This document shows, piece by piece, positions 1 through 13,200 of a stretch of DNA of 64,000 nucleotides. Below the pieces are notes generated by a model that was not told where the DNA came from, did not search any database, and saw nothing but the letters and a program-made list of their open reading frames with translations. The number at the start of each line of letters is the position of its first letter. The first letter of the stretch is position 1. The DNA is taken from positions 129,336,182-129,400,181 of the forward strand of contig CM076846.1 in NCBI GenBank assembly GCA_039519185.1. The letters are read 5' to 3'. This stretch comes from Astragalus membranaceus. Taxonomy: Eukaryota; Streptophyta; Magnoliopsida; Fabales; Fabaceae. Position numbers and translations under genes: made by a program.

Positions 1-480
1 TAAGGATGTCTAGTTTCTGACTAAGTTTTTAGAGTTGTAGAATGATGGGTCAATAAATACAGTTTTAGTAAATAACACAGTATGTTCAGAAAACGGGACT
101 GCGACTGTGACCTAAATTGCGGTCCTTCTAAAATGACCAAAACCCACTCAATTAACCTGGAACCTGAGCCTAACAGTAGAAAATTAAGTCTAGTTTTCAA
201 AGAAATAGAAATCATTCGAAAATGAGTTCAATTGAAACCACCATGCCCAAAACACTGACCCTGTGTCCAGATTGTTCCCAGAATTTTACCCTAACTTGTG
301 GAGCCTATAACTTGAGATACACAATTCCAAGTTCAACCAAATCAGATCCAAATTAACGAACATTCAGTCTAGTTTCTAAAACAATTGACCACATAAATTT
401 TGGGTTATACAACTCCAATTTGACCCAATCTTGTGAAACTTATAATTTGAGTTATACAACTCCAATTTGACCCAATCACT
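1..480 (-). repeat. LTR relic, chromovirus-like, reversed
   Basis: Reverse-complemented, this stretch aligns by eye with the middle of the 2.7-kb LTRs at 43904-46608 and 48016-50715. Shared phrases include CAATCTGGACA followed by AGGGTCAGTGTTTTGG and CTCATTTTCGAA. Two internal sub-repeats of that LTR (TTTGGAGTTGTA-type) are also recognisable. It is clearly diverged and has no partner LTR here, so it is an old fragment cut by the window edge. The relic may extend to about 1330, where the match becomes too weak to call. Confidence 0.7.
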
Positions 481-2922
481 AAATTACTGAACCTATTCCA
501 GAACATTCAGAAACAGTGAAATCAACAAAACAATTAACACCAAGCAAGCACCAAATTAATCCATTGACTCGAGACATGAAAATTAGTGACAACAACGATT
601 CCTTAGTGAGTATAGAACTCATCGAATTGAAGAAATCGCGAGAAGTCGAGCCGAGGTACGAATCTACCGAACCGTAAACATGAACAATCCCCGCTAGAGT
701 TCGACCCGTTTTATGACAACAACTTCCACTTCTGAGCAAACTGAGGCAGCAACTTAGCAAAACTAAACTCCTCCCAAATTCGAAATGCAGACTCAGAATA
801 TACTCCTAAATAGCTCCCACTGAACATGCAACCAACACAACTCAAGATTTCAGCATCTTCCTCACTTGGGCTTCATGGTTCGAAAGAATGGAAAAGATGG
901 AATGAAGGTGAATCAGTTTCTGAAAATGGTACCAATGGAAAGGAAAACGAAAATGGAACGGAAAAGTGGAAAGAAGGTTTACATGCACTCAGGATCCAAG
1001 AATTCTCCCTACTCCTCCTTCCTCCTCCTATTCGCGCCCCTTCCTCTCCTTTCTCTCAAGGTTTTAGCTCTTTCTAATTTTTCTGAAAAAAATGGTTAAG
1101 TGAGGGAAGGCTTGGTTCAGATTAAGTGAAGGGAAAAATGGAGATGAGATGTGTGGTTCAGATGGGCTGAGGGTTTAAGTGATGGTGAAAAGACTAAACT
1201 TCCCTTGACCCATTTAAGTTATGGTTTAGGTGCTGGAAATCGCTTTTAATCCCACGGTTTTCACTAGAAATTTAGTTCTCGACTACCTCCCCCCCCCCCC
1301 CCACGTTTGACACGCGGCTAAATTAATTTAGCTTAACAATCAATCACACAAGCATTAACAAGTCATTAGATCGATATATCACTTCCTAACATTTAACATT
1401 ACAACAACTTTGATGAATAGTATGCCACCTATTTTTATTTTGATTACATGACTTTTAATAGACCAAAACTGTAATTAAGCCTATAATTTTCTTTCTTCTC
1501 TTCTCCCAAATTGTATAAAGTTGTTGTCTTCTATTATCTCTCTCCTCTTTTATTCCTTTTCTAATAAAATACGTAAACCATTAAGACTCCCTTTTGTAAG
1601 GCCAGACCATTATCTTATAATAAATAGTTATCGCTAATAAGATCAAGATCGTGGGACTAACATACAATTGTTTGAAAACTACTCGCTAATAACAGTTTTC
1701 ATTAGTTATAGCGATTTCCTCACACCAAGTACTATTTGGGGTTGTAACTTATAGCATATCACTTTTCTCTCAGTTTGGGATTGAAAAAATGTCCAATTAA
1801 TTGCGTGGAAGGATAAATTTAGTCCAAATGTGATAATCATAGCCTAATATCCAAGGATTAATTTTGAAAAATAATAGAAGACATCCATTTTTGATCCATA
1901 CCGCCATCTACCCAACATTGTTGCGGCATGAACCACCACCGTGAAGACCAGAGCCTCACCGAAATAACATTGCATCAACATTCTGATTAATTACACGATC
2001 TCCTTGCAGTACCAATATTGAACGAAAGAAAGGGTCATACAACTAGTTTTAGGTTCCAAAATTGACATGAATTGAACACTATGGCGATCTACCATTTCTT
2101 ATATATAAGACATGCTAAAGCAAACCTTGTTGCTTATAGCCTATAGTTTAGCTAAGACAGCACTTTCTTTAGCCAGCGTCAAGTTTTTTATCATACACCT
2201 ACCTCTATGTATTTCTTTGATCATGCATTAGTTTGTCACTTCCCATGCGGAACTGAACCCCTGAAAAAAAATTGCACTTACCACCACCCTATATAAATAG
2301 CTCAAATCTCTTGAAATTTTAATTTTGAACTCCTTGGAAATTTTAGATTGCACTAGTAGATCAAGTTTTGCACTCATTTGACACTGGCCTTCAAAATTTG
2401 ACACTCCTGACCCGGTCTTGGGTCCGCCACCGGTCACTTCCACACTTTTTTTGATGATCAATGTGTTCCACACTTTTTTTTTTGCAAACTATTCTACACT
2501 TGAATAATATGAAACACTTTGATAAATACTAGGATTTTGAGATGATCCATCCAGCGTTTGCGCAAATTTAATTTATTGGTCAAAATCTATCTCATTAAAA
2601 AAATAGCAAGTTTAGATTTTAAAAAACGTAACATATTTACACGACTAGAACTTTTAATAGAATCTACCCAATTTGATAATCTTATCTTATTGTATCCATT
2701 ACATATTTTCATATTTATGATTTATAATATAGCCATAAATGCTGTCAAAAAATAGATGTAGCCATAAATAAAAAATCTTATTGTATCCATTTCATATTTT
2801 CGTATTTATGATATAAACCATCAAAATCTAATTTATTTAAATCCCAAAAAAAAAATCTAATTTATTTATGTTTGGTATTTTTTATTCAACCCACACTACT
2901 TTTACGATAAGCACCTTTTACA
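481..2922. other. gene-free intergenic stretch
   Basis: No supportable gene is visible; open frames are short and lack similarity to known families. A run of 14 C lies near 1289-1302. The first 800 bases may be further reversed LTR material, which is inference from weak similarity only. Confidence 0.4.
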
Positions 2923-3119
2923 GGGCATGGATCCTCTAACATTGACATCTCTAACTTTCTCTACCTTTTTCTTTATCTCTCTCTCTCTCTCTCTCTTATT
3001 TTGCTTTCTCTCTCATCTTTCTCTCTCCATCTTAAATTACTACCTTATCCCTCATTTTACCTCATTTTTGCCTAAAGGTAGAGAAAGTTAGAGATGTCAA
3101 TGTTAGAGGATCTATTTCC
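2923..3119. mobile_element. MITE, Mutator-type (9-bp TSD)
   Basis: A 197-bp element with terminal inverted repeats of about 40 bp, containing GGATCCTCTAACATTGAC on the left and its complement on the right. It is flanked by a perfect 9-bp direct repeat CCTTTTACA at 2914-2922 and 3120-3128. The centre is a CT-rich, noncoding tract with (CT)n. The 9-bp duplication and long inverted repeats fit a non-autonomous Mutator-like element. Confidence 0.85.
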
Positions 3120-3291
3120 CCTTTTACATATAACGTAACCTTAGTTTTCCCCCCGGCATAACTTAACCTAATTTTTTTTGTTTGGATTATGATCGACTAC
3201 CCATAGAGTGTTTTAATATTTTTAATGATACATTAATTTTTGGTCATACATTAATTTTCGCTCATGCTTAAAGACAAGTTTTATACCAACC

Positions 3292-3481
3292 CAGAGTGGG
3301 GGATTCAGCGGTTGGGGCTGATCCTCCCTTAACCAATGGTCGGGGGTTCGATCCTCACATTGAGTACGGAGCAGTGTTAAAACTCTGGGCCAGCTATCCT
3401 GCCCCTCGAGGCACCTACAATTCAGCGAAGGGATTAGTCACTGCAGTCGGCGGTAGATACCCTGGGTAAAAACAAAAAAAA
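3292..3481 (+). mobile_element. tRNA-derived SINE
   Basis: A 190-bp insertion contains a Pol III B-box-like GGTTCGATCC at 3345-3354, an upstream A-box-like region and a 3' A-rich tail (AAAACAAAAAAAAAAA). It is bounded by a target duplication of about 21 bp, AAAGACAAGKTTTATACC plus a few bases, at about 3270-3291 and 3482-3503, with two or three mismatches. Long TSD, A tail and internal promoter are the SINE hallmarks. The family name was not determined. Confidence 0.82.
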
Positions 3482-3503
3482 AAAGACAAGGTTTATACCG
3501 ACC

Positions 3504-4074
3504 ATGAATTAGTCACATTAAAATTGAATATGGAAGCACTAAGTCAACCTTGTGTCCGGTGGAGGACTTACCCTCTAGTGAGAGGGATGAAGCGCACATC
3601 CTCAAAAATTAAAAGTAGCCTTACGCACACTATAAAAAAAAGATATTTTGCACACTCTTAAAAAATAATTTGCACCCAAACCCTTAATTTTACACAAAGT
3701 CCACATTTACGATCACTCACATCAATTCATCTCTTTCTGAGTACATAGAGGATACTTATGAGTTAGGTAATTTATTTATTTAAGTATATTAGTTTTATTT
3801 TTCTTATATTTTTAGTGATGCGTGATTTTAAAAAAAATTTCTCGTTTGACTCCGAGTCCTAGATTTGCCACTTCTTAGCTTATGCCAAGACTAATATTCG
3901 CTTGTGCTTAGGATCAAATTTCGCACTGGACAACACTAAGTTTATCCAACTACGAAAATCGAACCCAGGAGCATCGAGTCGACTCTCGTGTACCAGCATA
4001 TGTGATCCCACTGGGCCAACGGTGTTGGTTAACCATAGGTTTAAAATCAAATATAAATTACTAATACCAAAAAT
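3504..4074. other. intergenic, nothing recognised
   Basis: A short opposing pair of open frames around 3880-4100 has no family signature. Nothing else is supportable. Confidence 0.35.
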
Positions 4075-4291
4075 GGGGGTGCTTCTAGGATGAGAGAGCA
4101 AATCAATTCCCTCACAGGTAAACCACTAAAATTGACCGTAGGGTATTGTGTAAAATTCTATGACCGATTAAGATTGAATCAATCAGTATTAAATCTAAAC
4201 CCTTGATGAATATTTATACTACATCCTACGATTATATTTAATTGTTTACCGGTGATAGATTTGATTTGTTCTCTCACCCCAGAAGTACCCC
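4075..4291. mobile_element. MITE with about 45-bp inverted repeats
   Basis: A 217-bp element starts GGGGGTGCTTCT and ends with the near-complement AGAAGTACCCC. The arms match over about 45 bp (GAGAGARCAAATCAA). Flanks AAAAAT at 4069-4074 and 4292-4297 are a plausible short target duplication. No coding content. The superfamily is uncertain because the duplication could be longer and decayed. Confidence 0.7.
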
Positions 4292-4297
4292 AAAAAT

Positions 4298-4977
4298 ATA
4301 AGTAAAAAAGTTGTAAAAAAATTTCAAATAAAAATTTTGTAAAGTGCGGTAGAGCGCAAATAGGAGCGGACATGTTTCGTAGACAAAATAGAAAGACGCA
4401 ACCTTCCGCTAAGAAAATAAATCTCATGCCATATTCTCCTAAGCCAATCATTGGAAATAATTTAATAGCCAAATAAATTAGAAGGAAAAGACCTTAGTAC
4501 TTTTCTATGATAAGAATAAAATAAAATCCAAATAACCTTTTAGTATTTTTCCTATTTTGAAAATCAAAATAATATTATAACAAAATTGGAGTTTGAATTT
4601 GTTTTTTTCAATTTAAAATTATAATAACAAAATATTATAAAAATAAAATAAAATGTTGAAACAAAATAATATACAAATAAAAAATTTATAACAATATAAC
4701 ATAAATTCAGTCAATCACCAAAAAAATATAAAATCAGTCAAAAAAAAACAAAGTAATATAAAAATACCTTGTTAGTATTTTTCCTAATTGAATTTTATAA
4801 AAAATAATATAAAAATAAAATATTAATCATTTTTATTTGAAAAATACCTTTCTCTATATTTCTCTTTCATCACATGGCAGTCATATTACCGTTGTTCAGA
4901 ACAAAAACAGACCCATCAAAAAGGGGATATATTTTATTAAAAAAAAGAGAAGAAGGTAATATTACATGCCACGTTGA
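4298..4977. other. AT-rich upstream region of cyclin copy 1
   Basis: Very AT-rich, with A runs and AAATA-type tracts and no gene. It carries the distal promoter of the cyclin that follows. Confidence 0.4.
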
Positions 4978-5007
4978 TCCAACGGCCAAAAACTACTAGC
5001 CGTTAAG
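4978..5007. promoter_or_regulatory. paired MSA (G2/M) motifs, cyclin copy 1
   Basis: TCCAACGGCCA at 4978-4988 matches the mitosis-specific activator consensus YCYAACGGYYA at every position. A second site on the minus strand at 4997-5007 (CTTAACGGCTA) matches 10 of 11. MSA elements are bound by three-repeat MYB (MYB3R) factors and drive G2/M expression of plant B-type cyclins. Both lie about 0.2 kb upstream of the start codon. Confidence 0.8.
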
Positions 5008-5212
5008 TTTTTTAATATTTCTTTTTTTTTTTATATTAAAAAAAATCAGTCTCCGCTTAGACAAATACCCGTAGTTATAGAGTGTGAGTCTCCGCTTCGT
5101 TTCGTTGTAGTGTTGCTCTCTTTTCGGGGTTTTGGGTTTGCAATTTTTCTGGGTCTGAAAATTCTTCAGAATCTTATCCAATTTGATTTCTCTTTGAAAA
5201 AACAAAACGAAA

Positions 5213-8200
5213 ATGCCTATTTCTGATGAGAACAATTCCAACTCCACCATCATTCCCAGAAATTTCCGAGGTTTGATTCAATTGTAATGTTAAGGTTAAC
5301 GTGGTAGTTTCATTCAACTTTCGATTTCAAAGCTTAAAGATTGATCTTTTTTTTTTTTTGAATTTTAGGAGGGATGGGGCAGAACAGAAGAACTTTGAGT
5401 GTGATTAATCAGAATCTTGTGCAAGGACGACCTTACCCTTGTGTTGTCAACAAGAGGGCATTGTCTGAGTAATGCTAATTCATCAATAATCTGTTTATTT
5501 TGTTTCTCTTTTTCATCTTTTTTTTTTGGTTTTAAACGTTAATAATTCTCTTGTTTTTTTTGTTTCTCTTCTCAGAAAACATGAGATTTGTGAAAAGAAA
5601 CATGTGGATCCAGTGCATCGGCCTATCACAAGGTGAGAATGGGGTCTTTTGATTGTAATTTCCAGTTTTTGTTTGATGCTATTAGGAAAAAAGTGATCAA
5701 GATTAGTTTAAATTTTTAAAATTAAATCTCATGGTAATTTTTTTTATTCAAGGAAAAGAATCTGGTTAAAACCTTTTATGTTAAACCCTTCAAAATCGTC
5801 TTTAGAGGAAAAAATTTAGAAGGAAAAAATCATATTGTGCTTTATTGTCAAAGGAAACTAATTGATGTATTGTTATATAGGAGGCTTGCTGCAAAAATTG
5901 CTAGCTCACAGCAATCTAATGCTGAGGTACATACATCCCTTTTTTTCTTCTTTTTGTATTTGGTGAAATTGATGCATGTATCATATTATAAACTGGATTT
6001 TTGATTGATGGGGTTAATTGAACAGAAAACCAAGAAGTCCAATATGAACGAGTTTGGAGAGTCTATAGCTATTGATGATGAACACAAGTTAGCAGCAGAT
6101 CAACCAGTTCCTATGGCTTTGGAGCAAACAGAACCAATGCTTGGTGATTTAGATGAGATGGTATTTCTTTTATGTTTTTAAGTCTCTTTTTGTTGTTGTT
6201 CATCAAATCTATTTTGATTTCAATGTTTTTAAGTCTTTTTTTGTTGTTCATTGAATCTGTTAGGAAGAAGTTGAAATGCAGGATATAGATGGAGAGGAGA
6301 TTTTGGATATTGATAGCTCTGATGCTAATAACTCTCTTGCTGTGGTAGAGTATATTGCAGATCTTCATTCCTACTACAAAAAAATTGAGGTATATGATTA
6401 TTAGATTTTTTAACTAACTTCAAATGCAAATAGTTAGACTGTTCTTTGCATAAGTCTCTTATGGTGGAGTAATGTACAACATTACAAGTTATGAAGCACC
6501 AACACATACACATGTGACACGACACCGATAATAATTTGAGAAAATAGAGGTATCTGAAAAGTAATCACACGTGTCTGTGTCATGTTGGTGTGGGTCTTCA
6601 ATCTGAAGTCTCCTTACTTCGTAGATTACAATTGCATGTGAAACTAATGCACAATAGGTTTGCAAATTCCTCATTGATTTTAATACATGGATTTAATATA
6701 ATTCATTACTTTCATATGGAGTTTGGTTGAGCCAATATGCAAATCTATGTAAATTTAGGGCTATCCTACGTCCTGCAGATAATGTAACCATACTTGACAG
6801 AGTTTGAATTTGCATTTAACCCTATCAATATCTAAAATTGATTTTAACAAAATATACGCTTTCATGTTCAATTGCTGGCTGCAAGTTATAACACTATGAT
6901 AGGATTAAATGCATGGCATAAGTGGAAAGGATTTATTGTCTTAAGGAAAAACCATCAAACTTTTTTCATTCAAAATTGATAGCATAATGGTTATGGAGTC
7001 TACTCCAATTTTACTTTGGTGACTAACAAGTAACAACATTATCTTTGTGCAGTGTATTGGCTGTGTTTCACCAAACTATATGGAAGAACAAGGTGACATT
7101 AATGAGAAGATGAGAGCTATCCTAATTGACTGGCTTATTGAGGTACTAAGGGTTCCAATTATTGATCTTGTCTCCATTTGATACCTTTTCTCAAATACTG
7201 ATATGCTTGTTTGGATGATCAGGTGCATGACAAATTCGACCTCATGCAAGAGACATTGTTCCTTACAATCAATCTCATAGACAGATACTTGTCGAAGCAA
7301 ACCGTGATAAGAAAGAAACTCCAGTTGGTTGGTCTGGTTGCCATGCTTTTAGCATGCAAGTATGAGGAGGTTTCCGTGCCTGTGGTTTCTGATCTGATCC
7401 ATATATCAGACAGAGCATACACAAGGGAGCAAATCCTTGAACTGGTAACATTTTCTCCTCTTAACCTGTATTTCTCACATTTGTGGATCCATTTGACTAA
7501 TAGTTTAGATTTCTTTCCAAACATTGCAGGAGAAGTTGATGCTCAATACATTGCAGTATAACATGTCTGTGCCAACAGCTTATGTATTTATCAGAAGATT
7601 TCTTAAGGCAGCTCAAGCAGACAAAAAAGTTAGTAACTGATATTTCTGCCAAATATTTCAATGGACTACTTTAATTAAGCATACTTATTAACTAATTGCA
7701 ACCAGAAAGTTTAAATTACTCATTATTCTTTACTTCTCATCATGGAACAGCTTGAGCTGGTAGCTTTTTTCTTGCTAGAGCTGTCACTTGTTGAATATGA
7801 GATGCTGAAGTTCCCACCATCCTTGCTAGCTGCGGCGGCAGTCTACACAGCTCAATGCACTGTCACTGGTTTCAAACAGTGGGATAAGACATGCGAGTGG
7901 CATACAAACTACTCCGAAGATCAGCTATTGTAAGCATTTCTATTCAGCTCTTTTTCAATTATCTACTTATCACTGGCACTTCAGATTGAAAATGTGTCTA
8001 GTGTCTGGCACGCGTCGGTGTGGTTACTTTTAATCGCTTTCATCTTTTCAAATTATATTTTTTATAAGCAAAAATTTTATTAAAGGGAGTACAAGGGGTA
8101 CTCCAACCGAACAAGAACAAGGGGTACTCAATATAGTGCACAACATTATGCAGCCCACACCAAAATCAACCTCACCAAATTATTATCAGTGTTTATGTGG

Positions 8201-8437
8201 CAGAATCGTATCTAGTGCCGATGTTTCAATTATCTACTACTTTGACGTGCTATATGAATATACTGATGTGTTTATCTTATTTTTGCTTTTAGTGAGTGCT
8301 CGAGTTTGATGGTCGGGTTCCACCAGAAAGCCAGAACAGGGAAACTTACAGGGGTCCATAGGAAGTACTGCTCATCTAAGTTCAGCTTTGCTGCTAAAAG
8401 TGAACCAGCAAGTTTTCTTCTAGAGAAGGAGTTATAG
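5213..8437 (+). CDS. CYCB2: B2-type mitotic cyclin, copy 1 (11 exons)
   Basis: G2/mitotic-specific cyclin, the regulatory partner of a cyclin-dependent kinase at G2/M. Exons: 5213-5270, 5369-5468, 5576-5632, 5881-5926, 6026-6160, 6264-6389, 7053-7142, 7223-7444, 7530-7628, 7751-7929, 8293-8437; all introns GT-AG. They sum to 1257 nt, an open 418-residue protein, near the usual B2 length. Residues 26-35 ([10 protein letters not shown]) form a destruction box for APC/C degradation. The cyclin N box holds [11 protein letters not shown] (194-204), [20 protein letters not shown] (235-254) and is followed by the C-terminal cyclin fold ending LLEKEL. The start is the ATG before ISDENN; residue 2 is Pro where copy 2 has Ala. 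MSA motifs upstream support G2/M expression. The exon model is by eye from splice signals and comparison with copy 2. Confidence 0.93.
6488..6605. repeat. MITE relic in cyclin intron 6 (older than duplication)
   Basis: Starts near ATGAAGCACCAACAC and ends with GTGTC-rich sequence. It resembles the two sharper elements in copy 2 and has a counterpart at about 20056-20245 in the same intron of copy 2. The insertion therefore predates the tandem duplication. Ends are blurred. Confidence 0.5.
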
Positions 8438-9894
8438 GCAGGGGACATGTATAGTTATTGACAATAACATTACATGACTGTCATATATGTGCTGATTTGG
8501 GGGTTATTTAACAAGAGCAACTTTGGTTGCATTGGGGGCAGTTGAATTCATTTCTCAGACTTTGAGAGAAGTCGTTTGATGTTAAGTTAATTTATTTATT
8601 TTTAGTCATTTTCGTTTATTTTATGTTCCAAGGGAACATAATTCTTAGAACAAAGAGATCTTTACTTGTTCTCATTGAACAAAATAATGGAATGACGATA
8701 TAGACACAAATTTTACCTTGAATAAATTTGGCCTATGGCCCCTCATTTGAATTGGTTGTGTTTGGCTTTCATGATCGGATTCATTTGATATTGTCTTCTT
8801 AATATGCTTATATCGTAACCCGGCAAGAGATTAAGGGCTTCCTCAACTGAATCTGTTACCATATTCTTGGTGATCTCAGGTTTTTACAAACCTGCTTTTT
8901 ACTTAATTCAGCTTGGGGAATGCTTATATCAACAATTAATATACCAGGGTAATTGTTTCCTAAGCTGCTCCCTAAAAGTTTTGTATTCTCTGGCACATAT
9001 TTCTCCTTAGCAGTATGAATTTAAAATGTTAGTAGTTGTGATATCTGAAATTTGATCTTTTTTTGTAAACTGTATCGAGTTGCAACATAAATTATTAATA
9101 ATTAAAACATGACACCCAGTGAACAAAAGAAAACCACGAAGAAATGCTTCTCACAAAAACGACATAACTTGGTTAATTAAAAAAAACAGAAACAAAGCCA
9201 CCAGCTACAATATTTAAACTTTCCGAGAAACATAGAGGCCATAGTCCTAATTGTCGCCATAGACTCAGTTGTGATTATGCAACTTAAATTCATTTCATGC
9301 AACCCGATATATATATATATAGACACAAATTTTGCATGAAGGACCATGTGATTTGAATATAGAAACAATAATGATGAAGCATATCGTGGCAAAGAAATCT
9401 GCATAAATATGCATAATTTTGATAGATTCTTGGTTAAATTTCAAATTTTGAAGTTGTAATAACTTCTCTTTTACTTTTGAACTCTTTTTTTTTGACTTTT
9501 GCAGCACTTGGAACGTGGCATCCACTCCAACTGCAACGGTCCCCATCTTCAATAAATGTGTGCCTTTTTGTTTATTTGTCTCATTCATTGCTTTCAGTGA
9601 CCAGTGTGTGCTCCAAGTATTAAATAACATCTTAGTAATATGCTTCATATAAGATGGTTACCGTTAGAGGTGCCAAAACAAGCTGCCGGGCCCACATCGG
9701 GTCATGGGCTTTATTTACGTAAGAATTTCTCCTCCAATGTCTGGTTAGGCTCAAGAATAGGCAATTCTTCCTAGTATTGGACCCAAATTTACAATGTGCA
9801 TAGTGTTTGAGCAAATCACTGCTCCACACTAAGATGAACTCACTGCAAGGGAAGAACTCACACTTCAAGAAGGTGTGATTCATCCCCACACACA
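8438..9894. other. cyclin copy 1 3' flank, duplicated downstream
   Basis: Contains the 3' UTR and then gene-free sequence. About 9420-9810 is paralogous to sequence scattered through 28358-30990 in copy 2, for example CAGCACTTGGAACGTGGCAT, TTACCGTTAG, and TAGTATTGGACCCAAATT. These stretches mark the downstream part of the tandem duplication and provide pre-insertion sites for copy 2. Confidence 0.6.
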
Positions 9895-9899
9895 CTCAC

Positions 9900-10190
9900 T
9901 ATTAGATAAGGTCATTTTGGACATTTCACAACCAGTCAAAGTCAATGAAAGTGTCAACAAAGACACACAACAAAGTCAACAATACAACAAGTCATCTCAT
10001 TCTATTATCGTATACCCGTGTAAAAAGCCCCAAAATTATAGTTAGGGATTCTAACTGAGTTTGTTAGATCAGTTACAAATCTTGTTATTCTGTTAGATCA
10101 ATTCTTTGTTGTATATATAGTGTATTAAACTCTGAAATCATTCAATGAAGAATTTCAATTTGATCCCACTCTCAAATTTTTTCTCTATCA
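9900..10190 (+). repeat. 5' LTR of copia element 1
   Basis: 291 bp, beginning TATTAGATAAGG and ending CTCTATCA. It differs from the 3' LTR by a handful of substitutions and a small indel near ATTCTATTA. Contains a TTGTATATATAG promoter-like stretch. Confidence 0.93.
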
Positions 10191-10266
10191 TGGTATCAAT
10201 CGCCGTCGATCTATAGATCGCGCTTCCTTCTTCATTCAACTTTGTTCGTTGCTTTGTGGTTCGTCA

Positions 10267-13200
10267 ATGGCGGAAGAACAAACGCCCAAACAACTAGTCA
10301 CAACCAACAATATCTTCACGCACGGTGGTACTCTTGCCAATAACAACCATGGCTCCGCCGCTGCTCCGAAATTATCCATCAAACTCGATGATAAAAACTT
10401 CCTTATGTGGAATCAACAGGTTGAGGGAATCATTACCTCCTATAAACTTCATCGATTTCTGGTAAATCCAGAAATTCCGGCGAAGTTCACCTCTGATGCC
10501 GATCGCACTGCTGACAGAGTCTCAGATGTGTATGAACAATGGCTCGTACAAGATCAATTACTGTTCACGTGGCTCCTGGCAACTCTCTCTGAAGGTGTTC
10601 TTCCCCGAGTTTTGACTTGCAAGCACTCTCACGAGCTATGGGATAGAATCCACAAGCACTACTATGCACACCTGAAAGCTCGCGTGCGACAACTCTGATC
10701 TGAATTCAAGAACACGAAAAAGGCCAATCGGACGATCACCGAGTATATTCTTCGCATCCATGCTCTTGCGGACTCACTCGTCTCGATCGGTGAGAATATC
10801 TCAGATCAAGACAAGATTGATGTTCTTCTAGATGGTCTACCTGAAGACTACAACGCTTTCGTTATGATGATCTACGGCAAGTCCGATTCCCCTACTCTTT
10901 CTGATATTGAAGCCCTCTTACTCGTTCAAGAGGCTCAGTTAGACAAGCACCGTCAAGAAATGGTGGCCACACCGGTTAGTGCTAATCTTGCACACACCAC
11001 ACGCAATTTTCAAGCCAACTCGCGAGGACGTGGACGCAACACTCGTGACGGGGGTCGTGGCCGAGGCCGTGTCACTCCTACTCAACCCTCCACTGGAACC
11101 GGCAATAGACCTACCTGCCAAATCTGCTCCAAATATGGTCATGCTGCTGCTGATTGCTGGTATAGGTTTGACGAGGCGTTTGAAGCACCAAGAACTCAAG
11201 AACAATCCTCTGCGAAGGCTAGTACATCAACTGGAGTCAAAGATTCCAAAGAAAACGAAGGAGCTCAACCAAAGGTGAATTATGCTGCCACTGGTGACAA
11301 CTCAGCCTCTCTCAATGAAGAAGAGGACTGCTATGGCGATACAGGTGCGTCACATCACGTCTCACCTCACAATGAACATTTAGATTGTAGCATACCTTAC
11401 ACTGGTTCAACCAAAGTAGCCTTAGGCAATGGTTACGGCATACCTATTAAATCCATAGGATCATCAAAATTTGCATCACATTTCAACAAGCATGTCATCT
11501 TGCATTTGCAGAAAATCTTACATGTGCCTAAAATCAAAAAGAATCTACTATCTGTTTCTAGGTTTGCCAAAGATAATGATGTGTTTTTTGAATTTCACTC
11601 CACTTACTGCCTTGTTAAATCTCAGGTCACTAAACAAGTCTTGCTCAAGGGCATCAAAGGACATGATGGCCTATATGTCTTTAAAATTCGCTCTTCCAGA
11701 GCTGCCATCAAATTTCATGCTAAACACCTGCATCAGGCATCTAAGTCTCATCACTCTATTGTTCCCTCAATAAACAATGTAGTTTCTGTTTCACAAAATT
11801 CTGGCACTGTAGCACCTAGTTCTATTTCAAGTGATTCTAGTAATGAAGTTAATAATTCTGTCTTTGATTTGTGGCATTCTCGGCTTGGCCACACTAATGT
11901 AGGCAATGTAAAAGCTGTTCTCAAACTTTGTAATATCTCTGCATCAAATAAAAATGCTTCTTCTGTTTGTAAAGCTTGTTGTTTAGGCAAAGCACACAGA
12001 ATTCATGCACCTACTTCCACCACCACTTATACTAAACCTTTTGAAGTCATTCACACAGACTTATGGGGGCCCTCACCTTCCCCTTCTAAGTCTGGATTCA
12101 ACTACTACATTACATTTGTGGACACATTCACAAAATACAGTTGGATATACTTTCTGAAACACAAATCTGATGCTATCACTGCTTTTACTCAATTCTTTGC
12201 CAAAATTAAGACTCAATTTGACACAATTATCAAATCTGTTCAGTCTGATTTTGGGGGAGAATTTCGTCCCTTTACACAGCACTTGGCAAACCTAGGTATA
12301 ATACACAGATTAACATGTCCATACACATCACATCAAAATGGCACAGTTGAACGCAAGCACAGACAAATTGTTGAAATGGGATTAGCCCTCTTAGCTCATG
12401 CATCCATTTCTACTGATTATTGGGATCATGCATTCACTACAGCTGTAATTTTGATTAATCTACTGCCCGCTACTGCACATTCCACTAACTATTCACCTCA
12501 CCAAGCACTTTATGGTAAACTACCTGATTATACTAAACTGAAATTGTTTGGATGTGCTGTGTACCCTCTTCTCCGACCCTACAATAAACACAAACTTCAA
12601 ATGAGGAGTGAAGAATGTGTCAACTTAGGAATTTCACCAAGTCACAAGGGCTACAAGTGTCTTAGGGTTGATGGTAGGATCTACATTACTAAAGACCTCA
12701 TATTTGATGAATCCAAACTACCATATGCCACTCTATTTCCTCCAACAACTGCTACTACTACACCAAACACTACCTCCTCCTCTCATCACTTACCTATATC
12801 TACAATTCCCACCTCCACACAAACAGAACATCCCCAACCAGAAAATACTGCTACAACTCAATCTAACCCAACACCAGCAGCTGAACAAGTCACCACAACT
12901 ACTATAACTCAAAACACCACACCTCCCATACCATCTACAGCAACACAAACTGCTACTATACCTACATTAGTAACTGAGACTACACAGCAACCTACTACCA
13001 CATCTATACCCTCTCTATCCACCCACCCCATGAGGACAAGAACCAAGACAGGGAAACTTAAACCCAAAGTTCTATTGACAGTGGCTGAGCCAACAACTGC
13101 CAAACAGGCTCTTCTTAATCCTCAATGGAAAGAAGCCATGCAACTAGAGTATAATGCCCTCACCAATAACAATACATGGACTCTTACTACCCTCCCACCT

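Noticed and set aside
3345..3354. tRNA gene suggested by a B-box
   Set aside because: No cloverleaf or acceptor stem; A tail and long target duplication show a SINE.
12668..12907. Leu/Pro/Gln-rich overlapping frame in copia 1
   Set aside because: Shadow of the Thr/Pro-rich linker of the pol frame.
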